A stretch of DNA of 64,000 nt, taken from NCBI GenBank assembly GCA_026874595.1, contig CM049313.1, positions 33,509,159-33,573,158 of the forward strand, given 5' to 3'. The notes under the pieces were generated by a model. It saw only the letters and a program-made list of their open reading frames with translations. It had not been told where the DNA came from and ran no database searches. The position numbers were made by a program, and so were the translations under genes. Below are positions 1 to 12,673 of the stretch, one piece after another (the stretch's first letter is position 1; each line of letters opens with the position of its first letter). This DNA is from Sipunculus nudus. Its lineage: Eukaryota > Annelida > Sipuncula > Golfingiida > Sipunculidae.

Positions 1-81
1 ATATTATATCAAGTATGACTGTATGAAAAAAAAAAGCTGAAAAAAAAGAACATTGGTGTTATAGATGTTGTTTGAATGCAG

Positions 82-225
82 GTCACTACTGCTTGGCCGG
101 CCTGGCCCCCCAGCCTTGTCCACCGGGAACTTTCAACAACAAGACGAGTCTGAAGTTGGAGTCTGAGTGTACCTGGTGCACCTCTGGCTCATACTGCCAG
201 GGATACGGAAACGTCTACCCCACAG
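82..225 (+). CDS. Exon 1 in window: GCC2/GCC3 repeat
   Basis: The acceptor is gcag at 78-81 and the donor is GT at 226; both borders are phase 1. It encodes CPPGTFNN and WCTSGSYC, the usual CPxGT...CxxCxxGxYC pattern. It is not the first exon of the gene, because it opens mid-domain without a start or signal peptide. Confidence 0.85.
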
Positions 226-3200
226 GTACGCTGGTTCAGCAGTCTCTGATAGGACACAGCCTGAGGGTTAATATTGATATATATTTAGAAAAAGAATAAT
301 GTTGAAATATATTTTGATTACATATTCTAGACAGAAAAAAATAATTAAGACTTAAATATAGAAAACAGATAATGTAGAAATATAATAGAAAAAGTAATGT
401 GAAGATATATATAGAAATAGAATAAAAAGATTGAGACATGTATGTAGAAAAAGAGGTGTATAGAAATTTGTCTAGAAATGGACCATTTTCTCAGCACCTT
501 TGATATGAAAAAAAAAAACAAAAAAAAACAAGTTCATGGGTCAGGCCAAAGATCTAACCAATATTGCACTTACAGATTTTCACCTTAAATAGACATGTGC
601 ATAGAATTGAAAATTAAAAAATTAAATAAATGAATAACTCACAATCAAGAGAGTCCGTGTAATGTTAATGATAATGCTGCTTCTTACAGGACCATGTACA
701 GCTGGGCAGTATTGCCAAGGTGGTGCCACAGGTCCTGTGCCTAACGCCACTGCACTGTTCCCAGAAAACGGCCCATGCAAGGTTGGACACTACTGTGTGG
801 AAGGAACCCTAGTGCCAGAGCAGTGTCCTGTCGGAACCCTCCGTAGTGTCACTGGTAAGTTTATTAAATATATACATGGGTTTGTTTTCTTTGAAAAAGT
901 GTATGACACTTGCGGTACCAAATCCCTTATATTTCCATTTCCATGGTTATTTGGAAGTGTTGATATTCCTCATGTTGCCACAATTAAAATCTGAAGTTTA
1001 ATTCTTTTGGATGATTTAGAACTAAATTTTCTTCCACAAAACCACTATTTATGATGCAGGCAGAGTGTTTATCAGCTGGATATAAATGGTTTAAAAATTC
1101 AAAACAGTACTTTTCATTTTTTAATGGTAGGAGATGTTGTCTCTCTATTTTGGTATTTACTTTTTTTCTTTTCTTTGGTTTAAAATTATATTTATTTTCT
1201 GTCTAAGGTGCTGCTGCCCAGAGTGACTGCCAGCCCTGTACTGCTGGTTTCTACTGCGCGACTCCTGGACTGAGCGTCGCCACCGGGCCTTGCAACAAAG
1301 GCTACTACTGTCCTGGTAATGATACCATCTCCGTACCTGACCCATCTAACAGGCTGTGTCCGCCAGGACATTACTGCCCCACAGGGTCCTCTCAGCCGAT
1401 CGGCTGTCCTGCAGGAGAGACACAGCCGGATGCAGGAAAGTGGAACTGCACGGCATGTCCAGCCGGTTACTACTGTGTCAGCTCTACTATACCAACTCCA
1501 GAGATCTGTCCGCCCTACAACTACTGTCCCACAGGTATTCTGCTGTAGCTTGCTTAATATTTATGAGCTAAAGATAAGGTTTCTTAATTTTCATTAACTT
1601 TGAGACAATAACTAAACAGTTTTTATATGAAACCTCAACAGTAATTAGAGTTAATTCTTCCTTTAATCACAACAAATAAACAAAAACTAAAAAACATCAA
1701 ACAAATGACCTCAAATGATGTAAGTTTTAATAGGACTTAACTCCACTACCAGATGTCAGCAGCAGTTGGAGATTCTTTTACTCACTGGTTAACAGATGAG
1801 CAAATATTGAATAAAATCATATATAATATATGAATTGGTTCTGGTCAGTGTTTACTTGCCACAGCATAACAAAATTTTAATTAACTTTTGCTGGTTATAG
1901 CTATTTTGATGGTATGTTTCCTAGTGTGATTTCTAATCTGAAAAGAACAGGAAAGAAAATTATTAATCTGGATAAGACTGACATATCTAGCGTATTAAAC
2001 CATACACACAAGACTTTTATCCTGTTTACACATTTGTTTTTGTGTTTACAGCCAGTACATATCCAACGTCCTGCCCTAATGGCACACACACGGACAACAG
2101 CACGTACGGACTGAAGAAGGAGGATGAATGTCTGCCATGTCCGCCAGGCTCCTACTGCAGGTATGTAGTTTGTACATGTTCACGTCTACTGAGTGTCCAT
2201 CTGGCGTGTCCAGGCTCCTACTGCAGGTATGTAGTTTGTGCATGTTCACGTCTACTAAGTGTCCATCTGGCATGTCCAGTGCAAATAAACCAGTTCAGTT
2301 TGAATCATTCTTGAAACTTTAGAATGACACTGTAGCCAATGAGATGCTGTCATGTTTATATTTATGTAATTTATATTTATATGGTAAACAGAAGATTATA
2401 GTGCCCCTTCACTAATAATCCCCCCCCCCCTTCCCTTTCCACTCCCTGTTATTTTACTTCGCTGGCAACTTACTCATTAAGGCAATGCAATGTGGCCAGG
2501 CCTTTCAGTCATAAATAATCTTATTAGTCGCTTATCTGAACAATGAAGACCATGATATAGAATTTAGCTTTTGATATCGTAGGCTGACAGATCTTTCATG
2601 GTCACTGGGATGTTCAGTCATTCAAGCTAGCGACAAAGTCAGGCAAATTAAGAGGGAGCTCTCTTAAAGGCTTGAGAATTCACAAAATTAACTGGTAAGT
2701 GTCTGGGGAACAAATCAGGTCAAGTATGGTATTTAAATATATAAAGGTATAGATATATACAGATAATTATATAGATTATATTTATTTTTATGGAGAGAGA
2801 CCACATTTCACTTTGGATCACCTGCTAATTGGAACTGACCTTGTGTCTGTGTGAATATTTGAAGCATATTAAAAGCCTATTTGAAATCATTTACTCTGCT
2901 TAAATTTATTTGAAACTGATATATTTGTGAGCAAATTTAAATTCAGATTAATTTGTCTACAGAGGAGGTTACATATCTGGGGACTGTGCTGCCGGTTATT
3001 ACTGCCGATCAGGCTCAGATGAGTTCACACCAACTGGAATCACCGACCCCTGCGCTAGTGGTAACAAGTGTGCAGGCCTCTGTCCAGCGGGCTACTACTG
3101 TCCAGAGGGAACACCGCTGCCTGCCCCCTGTCCTGAACACACCTTACGAGACACTGTTGGCGCTCGCTACGTGAATGACTGCTTGCCGTGCCCTGCTGGA

Positions 3201-6200
3201 TACCACTGTTTACAAGGTAAAGTACAAATCAACCTTGAAACAGGAAATCATTACAAAGGACTGGATTTTCTTTAAAAAATTATTCTGCAGTCGTAAGATG
3301 AAATTAAAAACCAAAACTATAATATTAATTAGAAATTACAGAAAACTTATTGGATTTTGTTCAGCTTTTTGCTGATATTAAGGTAAGAAATTAAAAAAAG
3401 TCCTAAATCAGAAATCATAGTTGACTTATGGGAATCCAAATAATATTAACTTTGGGGTTTGACTTTTGATGTTTTAACATAGTTAAAATTGTCAAAGTCA
3501 AATTATCAATAATGTAAATACATTGGTTAATTTATTTGATATACAGTGAAACCTCGTTGTGTCGAACTCGGTTAAGTCGAATTCCACGTGTCGAAGTCGA
3601 ATGTTGGGTCCCTGCAAGAAATAGTTAAAACCTTACTAATTTAACTCCGCTTGTGTCGAAGTCGGATGTGTCGAAAAACCGGATGTGTTGAGTTGTTTTG
3701 TTGGTCCCCAGCTAAAATTTATATCGCTTAACTCAAAGTCATGTTTGGATAACAGTTGTGCAGGGCCCGTCAATCATGATTTGGCTGTGACGACCAGTCA
3801 TAATTAATTAATACCGACCAGGCTCTCAGTCATCAAGCGCAATGGCTCTGTCGACTCAAGGTCATGCCGCTTTAATGTTTGGTCAACAGGTTTGCACGGT
3901 CTAACAATCATTCCTTCGGCCGCAATTACTAGTTACATAATTAATACCGGCTAGGATCTTACTCATCAAGGGCAATGGCTGACATACCTAGTCCGTTGTT
4001 TACTTGTTTGGCCAATAAGTCAGTTATGATCATGCCTTATTTCTCTTGCAGACAAAGCATTAATGACAATTTTTTGAAAAAAATCAAACATAATCCAGTC
4101 CTTACCTTTGATGTGTCTAGGATAATGTTGAACTGAAAGTGATCTGAGCCAATCATTTATTGATTTGTGTGCTTTTATACACGTACATGTATGTGCTCTA
4201 ATTTCACTTTCTTGATTAACCTAATCCCATTTTTGTTGGTACTTATGTGTTTTTATTATTAACGAAAAAATGTTTATAAAATTTGCATTGTTCTTTCATG
4301 AAAACATTTAGGAGTACTATATGACATAGGCCCTATACATATGCAGTATTTATCGAAAATAATGATGACTGAAGAAGGTTGAATGTAATGAACATCGGTT
4401 GTCTCGAACTCCGGTTGTGTCGAAGTAAATACACCAGTCCCTTCGACTTCAACACAACGAGGTTTCACTGTATATTATGAATATATAAATTATGGAACAT
4501 TTTATGAAACAAATAGAACAGATATTAATTACATTACCTTCAAAGCATTTTATAATGATAAATAAAGAATAATACAGACCTGCAAGTTCCATAGTATTTA
4601 CTAAGTTCATAGCACTTTATGAAAATATCATGTTTAGATCTTGTGTGGTCCTTGATCGTTACTGTTAATTCAAATTCTTGTTAAAATCATCACACTTAGG
4701 TGACCCGACCCCGACTCCTTGTCCGGAGGGTAGCTACTGTCCTGAAGGCATGGGTCCTGTTGACTGTCCACGCCTCCACTACAGAAACGTCAAGGGAGGC
4801 ATGAATCTGACAGACTGCTTCCCGTGTGAGCCAGGATTCTGGTGTAACACTACAGGTAAGGCTGCATTGACGGGGTAACTTAATCATGAAGGATTCATTG
4901 TTGTGATAATGTACCTTTCGTGAATATCGCAAATTTGAAGTCCAGGTGAACAAAGAGTCAACTGCAGACCAGTGACATTGTCCTGGTTGGTAATGCCATA
5001 GTTTATTACAATTAAGTGCAGAACTATACAAAACAGTTGAGAGGCATGCTCTATAATAATCAAAGGCTTACAGCTTGATGTAGTTTAAATATAATATGGT
5101 GGACATAAAAACCAAGACCAGAACATCCAGAGCAAAAATGTCTATGGCTGAAATATATCTCTGTGATCAAATCACCTTGAATACAAAATTTTTAAAATGT
5201 ATGCTGAACTTTGGTATTAGATTGTTATATTCGACATGTTTACCTTCCAAACATAATATGAACCTATGTTTACAAAAAAATTGTCTTTTAATGATGGAAG
5301 CCATTTATTTGTAACAAAATATGTGAGTTCTGCAAATGAAACCTATCCGGTGCATGCAGTGAGATAAAGTATCAGTGATGCACCTAGTATTTGAGGAAAT
5401 AAGATATAAATGAATCCATTTCTATAAATATTTTGTTTAATTTGTTGTATTATCTGTTATAATAAGTCATTAATATTGATAAAATGAAATTTAGAAATTC
5501 ATCATAAAATTTTGGCTTAAAATGCCTGTAACTTATAAATATATTGACTGTGGATATAATGAAAAATGACAATTTATTTTTTATATCTATGATTACAGGT
5601 ATCAATGACTACACCGTAAACCCCTGCCCGGTGGGACACTATTGTGAGCTAGCGAGCGAACCTGCACTGTGTCCGGCTGGTCGAATGCGACCAACACCTG
5701 GAGCGGGGGCTCATACAGACTGTGAACTCTGCCGTGCTGGCTACTACTGTCCAAACGACACAATCAATGTAGCCGGTATACCATGTCGTGAAACCTACGA
5801 GTGTCCACTTGGTTCTTCTATTGAATCTGAATGCAGACCTGGTCATTACTGTCCAGCAGTGACAGGTACTCCCCCTCTGTGTCCAGGTGGATATTACTGT
5901 CCGAACGCCACAGGTAGTAACCCGTACATCTGTGATCATCCGTATTACTGCCCACCAGGAAGTAACCGGACCTTGATATGTCCATTAGGATATCATGCAG
6001 TCAACCACGCAAAAATGAGAGATTCTGTCGATACATCCTGTCATATATGCCCTGCTGGACAGTATGGTAACCACACTTACAGGCTGTTCTGTGAGATCTG
6101 CCCCGCTGGTTTCTACTGCCCAGAAGGGACAGGTTGGGGAACGGACAACGAATGTCAAATAGGATATTATTGTCCTCGACAATCTGGTACACAAATGCCA

Positions 6201-7783
6201 TGTCCAGCTGGTTTCTATGGCAACAGGACTCAAGCTAAGGCTTACACGGACTGTGCCACATGCCCCATTGATACGTTCAACAACTTCCAAGGACAGAAGG
6301 CGTGCAGACCATGCGGCAGTTCTGCAACAGCAGGAGAAGGTCAGTCGCTGTGTGACTGCATCGGTAAATATCGCTCCTTCCAGACTTCAGATGGCGCCTG
6401 CAGGTGCCTGTCAGGGTACACGTATTACAACTCCACTGATCAGGCCACTGACGATGATAGCCAATACGACTGTCAGCCAATAGTGAGACCGCGCTGTTCT
6501 GCACATGAAGTCAGGTTAGCCAGTGATGGAAGCTGCTCCAACCCAACCACTTTTGATTGCCAAGAAGCCTGTTATCAGAGCACTGGTACACTACAGGATC
6601 CCGGACAGTAAGGCTTTTTTGTTTCTGTTAGGTTTTATGGTTATCTCTGAGCAATGAAGCTGTGTAATGCAGTGTATCAAACTCAGTCACAAAATTTCAG
6701 ACCTGCAATACCTCTTCTCATTGGCTGGAACATTCTTGGCTCTGTGCCAGCTTCTTGGTGGCGATATACAGCAAACCCTGCTTCTGAAAGCATTGGATTA
6801 GTTGAAGAAGTTACAGAATGAATGTAACTTACATAACAACTGCATGATAAGTGTTTTTAATGTGCAATACTTGGACTAAACCACTCATTTTGTATATACC
6901 TTGCCTGTCATTCTACGCCTTGGGTGATATTAATGTGTAAAACTGCTGAGTATTTATTGTGAAACATACCCCCATGGTATTGAAACAAAGCAGCCCATGT
7001 AGATCCACAAAATTTGCTTAAATTTAAAAAAAAAAGAATGCTAAATTAAATAAATAATATTACTGTGTATTAGTTTTGATGCTGTTCATATAGAATTAAA
7101 ATTAAAATTATTACTAGATATTGCTTCAGATGTAAATACTAGATTAGACATTGTAGCACACGGAATTCTGAGAAAATCATAAGACTGTACAGCTTGTCTA
7201 TAAATTTAAGGGTGTGTTGAACAAGTCTTTCATAAAAGGAAATTCCTGAATTAAAACAGTTTAATTGCAGCTAAAATTAGTTTATAAAAAGTACAGATAG
7301 TGAGTTTAATAGAAACATTTACCAGAAATGTAATTAATGTAAACCTTCTGTTTTTTTATTTAGGTGCCTGTGTGAGAGTTACGTAGACCCAGAGACACTG
7401 TGTGACAGTGTTTGCCGAGCTACTACACAGCCAACTGTGAAGGCAAGGCGTACTACCAGCGGCATCATGGAGGCCTACGTGACAGACCCTGCCACAGGCG
7501 CCACAACTGTAAAGGTCAGTACTGCCCCTTGCAATTTTTAATGACATATTTTAAATTGGGCCTGGACAGTCGAGGGGTAAAACCCTTGGCTCTCTCCTCT
7601 GGCGACCTGGGTTCAATTCCCGGCGTTGCTATGAGAGTAGCTGGTAGTTGCCTGTCCCAGGTCAGTGGTTTTCTCCAGGTTCTCCAGTGTCCTCCACCCC
7701 TACAGAAAACTGAATGCCAGCATCTGAGCCATGGAGAGTGTTTAGTTATAATAAACATACAATCCATGTAAAGTAATACGTTT

Positions 7784-7834
<51 letters not shown>

Positions 7835-10800
7835 CTGTGTTGAATGAATTTTAAATGAATTATTCTGGCCAGGGTTCTTCTCTGTAATAAAAATACAGTC
7901 AAACTTTTCCTTATGGAGTACCTCTATATGCTGTATAGTCCTGTGAAGAGTTAAGCTCTTTTATATGAAAACCTCTTCATTACAGGCTGATACCTAGGTA
8001 GCAACTTGGGAAATTATTTACTATTTTTATTGTTTTACTTAGTCATTTATTAGAATTTTATTCAGTATTTGTAATGTTTGTTTTGCAGACTATGTCAAAG
8101 ACCTTTGGTCCAACTGGTGAAATCACTGATTCGGTAAATCGTAGGGTGCAGGTGGCTAACTTCTGGCCAGACAGAACGACAGCTGTTGTTTACAGTACCC
8201 TCGCAGAATGCCTCAACACCATAAACAGTAAGTGCAGCAAGGGAAATAAAAAAAAAAACATTCAGTCAAGTGTTTGGGCAATAACATTTAGCTGATACAC
8301 ATTACATCACAATACAAAGTCAATTATCTTATCAGTATCATTAGATGTCCCTATATCTGCTGGGTTTAGCAAGCAAAATACAGAAACATTCAGTCACATT
8401 CTGTGGCTGTAGCAATCAGCCGGTACACCAATACATCACGATACTAAGTAGTTTTTGTATCAGTATTGTCAGATGTCCCTATGACAATATGTTTACAAAA
8501 TAAGAAACATCCAGCAGAAAGTACAAGATTTAAATTGCAGACTTTGGGAGTAAACAGCACATGTAAGGCTAAACATGGTTGGTCAGAAATTAGTTTTCAG
8601 GGGCTATATGCATGTAAGGCTAAACATGATTGGCCAGGAATCAGTAGTCAGGGGGCCAAGCACATGTAAGGCTAAACATGATTGGCCAGAAATCAGTAAT
8701 CAGGGGCCCAGTGCATGTTAGGCAAAACATGATTGACCAGAAATCACTTAATCAGCATCTGATTGGCTAACCACTGCATGACCAAAACAGGTCTGTCTTT
8801 GTGTATGTTTGTATTTATACCTGTAATAATGCATGTCTTGTTGGACCTGTAATTCAGAAACTTCAGCATATATCTACATGAAACAAGGTAGCTGTCTTCA
8901 AAATCTTGAACTTTCTCTCTGAAGATCCAGATCTAGGTTCCTGATTCTTGAATTCACAGTTTAAAAATATAAAATTGTAGTTCTCCATTTACTCCCCAGA
9001 AGGCAGCTGGGTTAGGGTTTGCAGTCACTGACAGCCTTGTTTTTTTTATAAGACCCATCACAAAGTCACAAAAAAGTCAAGAAATATTTATAATGTGATT
9101 TATCCCTGAATTGACTCTGTATCAGTTTGTTTTAAAATTTATTTCTGTTACAGGGTCCCTGAAGGATTTTGTGCCCCTGCTGCGTCGTCGACTGCTACAG
9201 TCAACACCTGTGGTATCAGACGGCACCAAGGAAGTTCCAAACCCCATGGTGTGCATGGAGCAGGAAGAGATGATGATTTTCCGTATCTGGATCGACGACG
9301 CCGATCGCAAGAAGAGTCATTACCCAGTGTACCTGAAGGACCACATGTACAACTCTAATCCGTCCTTCGATTACGGTGACTTCACTCAGCTCAAGTACTA
9401 CATTGAGAACACTAATGTCACATACAATTCTTTCGCTTATATCTTCAGTGAATCGGGAACTTATGTATTTGCTGATGCACAAGAACTACAGAGGTATGTT
9501 GTGTCGGTTTTGTTATTTATTTACAAAATTATACAAAGATCAAATGTATTATATGGCTAAGGAAATATCTCCTGGTAATACTCATGCAAGTTTGATATGA
9601 GTCCTTTAAACAGCACTCATGATAATATAGTTCCTTTACATGTCATTTTACCTTATTCATTGCTGCAGCTCTTTATTGGATTCTTCTTTTAGAAATTGAT
9701 ATGCCCATTGCCTGCTGTGTAAACACATTGCCTCAATAGGCATTGTCAGGAACTGTGTGGAGTGCCCATGAACCTTCATCTGACATCATCTTAGGGTATA
9801 AATAGGGGCCATAAGGAACATGCTGTTCTGGCTTAGACTGGTGTTCTGGTGTTTACTAGTGCTTTCTGCTGTTAATAAAATGTTACATCTTAAGTCTTGT
9901 AGGACTTTTTTTTTATTAAGATGACACTTTTGTTCTATTTACAGACAGGAGAATAGTAAATACATACCAGATGGGTCAGCACTCTTTCTAATGTCATTCA
10001 CGTATTGTTTCTTATCCCTGCTCTGTCATTATGTTTGACTGATGAATCCTTACAGATTATGTACAGCAGATGATTGAAATATGGAAATACAATTTTTACT
10101 CAATAATTAATTTTCATTGAAGTTGGAATTGCAGATTCTTTCTTTTACCTCACACTTAAACACTCACAAAGCATTAAGTGTAATGGCGTACTTAATTCCC
10201 TTTCTCTCCTGTAGGACTGTGATAGTGACGGTGGAGCCTCTTGGGTCATCATGTCCCACTGATAAATCAAGAATCCAACCTCAGTCCACAAACAACTTGG
10301 TTCTGGCTGGTGTCAAGAAAGATACGTCCGTCAACGAAGCTCCTGACTGGGGACTTATCATTGGTGAGTGGCCTAAATTCTGGTTTAATGGTGTCTGTGT
10401 AGGGATGGTATAATTGTATCCGCCAAAACAGAGTTTTCCGATCAGGAAAATTCTTTTGCACAAATGTAGCCCTTGGAGAGCTTTATAACATACACCAAAA
10501 ATGGTGCCGCTACCTGCAACCATGTTTGTACAGTGTCCATCTGTTTGTCTGCCTTGGGTTAAAATCACTCATATCTCTGCAGTGACTTGACTAATTCACC
10601 TGAAATTTGGCATGCGTATACATCCTGGATAGCTTTTCTGATTTTATGACAGGTGGCACCACCTACATTCATGTTTACGCTGCAGACATCCAAGCTCATA
10701 TCTCAGGAACCGTTTGATTGATCAGGAAAATTTTTTTGCACAAATGTAGCCCTTGGAGAGCTTTATAACATACACAAAAAATGGTGGCGCCACCTGCAAC

Positions 10801-12642
10801 CATGTTTGCACAGTGTCCAGCTGTTCGTCTGCCTTGGGTTAAAATCACTCATATCTCTGCAGTGGTTTGACTAATTCACCTGAAATTCTGCATGCTTATA
10901 CATCCTGGATAGCTTTTCTGATTTTATGACAGGTGGCGCCACCTACAATCAAGTTTACGCTGCAGACATCCAAGCTCATATCTAGGGAACCGTTTGACCA
11001 ATTGGGCCAAAATTTTGCATGTGTATAGTTCTCACAAAGCTCTTTATCATACGCTAAACTGGTGGCGCCACCTGCTACCCTTTTTTGCACAGCGTCCATC
11101 TGTTTGTCTGCCAAGGGCAAAAATCACTCGTATACAATATAGTGGTTTGACTTATCTGCCTTAAATTTTGCATATGTATACAACTTGGACGGCTTTCTGG
11201 ATTTTTTGGTAGGTAGCGCAACCTACATACACAATTTGGCTGCAGACATCCATGCTGATATGCAACACTTCACCCGTTCCACTCTGATTTAGGCGGATAC
11301 AAGTAGTCGCTTGTCGACTACCCGTATTCTAGTTATAATTTCTTTTCTGGCAAAATGGTTCCTTTAACATATTTGTCCATACAACCTTCCTTTTACTTTC
11401 AGTGTCACCAATATAACCGACCAGGAATTTTAGGGATATTAATAAAATAAATTTATAGATAAATGAGATAAATGTATAGATATTTACCAGTATATACTAT
11501 CTTGCCTCTGTTCCATTTTCAGCAGAATCCATGTGTGTTTAATAAGGTCACCAGACTGGTGTCACCATGATGGCTTACAAGAAATTGACAGATTTCCATT
11601 AAATTCATTCTTTAGAGATTAACCAGTTTCTCACCTGATCTCAATTCTCATCAACATCTGCACATATTAAATTATGTCTAAGGTCACCAGACTTGATCAT
11701 GGCAGTGCTATAAGTAAGAATTTGATGGGTTTTGGTGAAATTTAGTATAAATGCGTCACTAGTATAATATGTTGCCTGAGTGCAACTCTCTGCAAAATCT
11801 GTGCATATTTACTAAGGTCAAAGATCATAAGACGCATGACGGGCAAAATAGGCTCTCTGTTACAGTGCTCTTGTTATTATTGTGCCATACTTGTGACATA
11901 TATATACATACATACTTACATACCATACACTTCTCAGGTCTGCTTGCCTTCCTTGGAGCATGTGTGATCATGCTGGTTGTCGCTGTAATCGTGTGGCGCC
12001 CTCGTAACGCGGGTATCTATCCCATGAAACATTGGAAGCCTCGTTACCGCAGCCTTGGGGCACCACCCCCAGTGCCCCATTACATGGAGTACGACGATGA
12101 CCACTGGCCACACAAAGGACAGTGAGTGTGATTGAAAACTATCTTTGCTAAGAAAGGGTATGACAGTGCCAGAACACCCTAACAAAAATAACTGGTATTT
12201 GTAACAGCAGCTGCCATCTGTGTGTAAGAGTTGGTAACAGAAGTAAGAGCATTGCAAAGATTATTGGATTTATTTGTCAGCTACAAGTCTCTTTTAAGTT
12301 TAATAGCTGTTACCATTTGTTGTAAGAATTTGCATTAAGCAGTGCTATTTAGGTCCTATCTTTCTGGAACTAATATATAAAAAACAAACAACTTGGCACT
12401 TGGGCCTTACAGAATTCAAGCAATGCCAAAACTAAAATATGATATAAAATGATTTATTTGAGTTTTTTTAGTTTTTCTTACACAAGCACAAATTATGATT
12501 AAAAATAGAGTCTGATATCTTGTTGTTCATCAACAGCACTCATTATAATAAAATTTTGTTTTGGTAATTAAAAGAAATACAGCACAGGAAGTTAAGGTAC
12601 ATAATATTTATGATAATAATTATAATAATGATATTATTATTG

Positions 12643-12673
<31 letters not shown>

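Noticed and set aside
5649-6504. Antisense and alternate-frame open frames over exon 7
   Set aside because: They are shadows of the cysteine-rich exon; only the plus frame shows the CPxGxYC pattern.
7556-7640. A tRNA gene at the gggttcaattcc box
   Set aside because: The A box and acceptor stem do not form, and the sequence continues into a SINE body.
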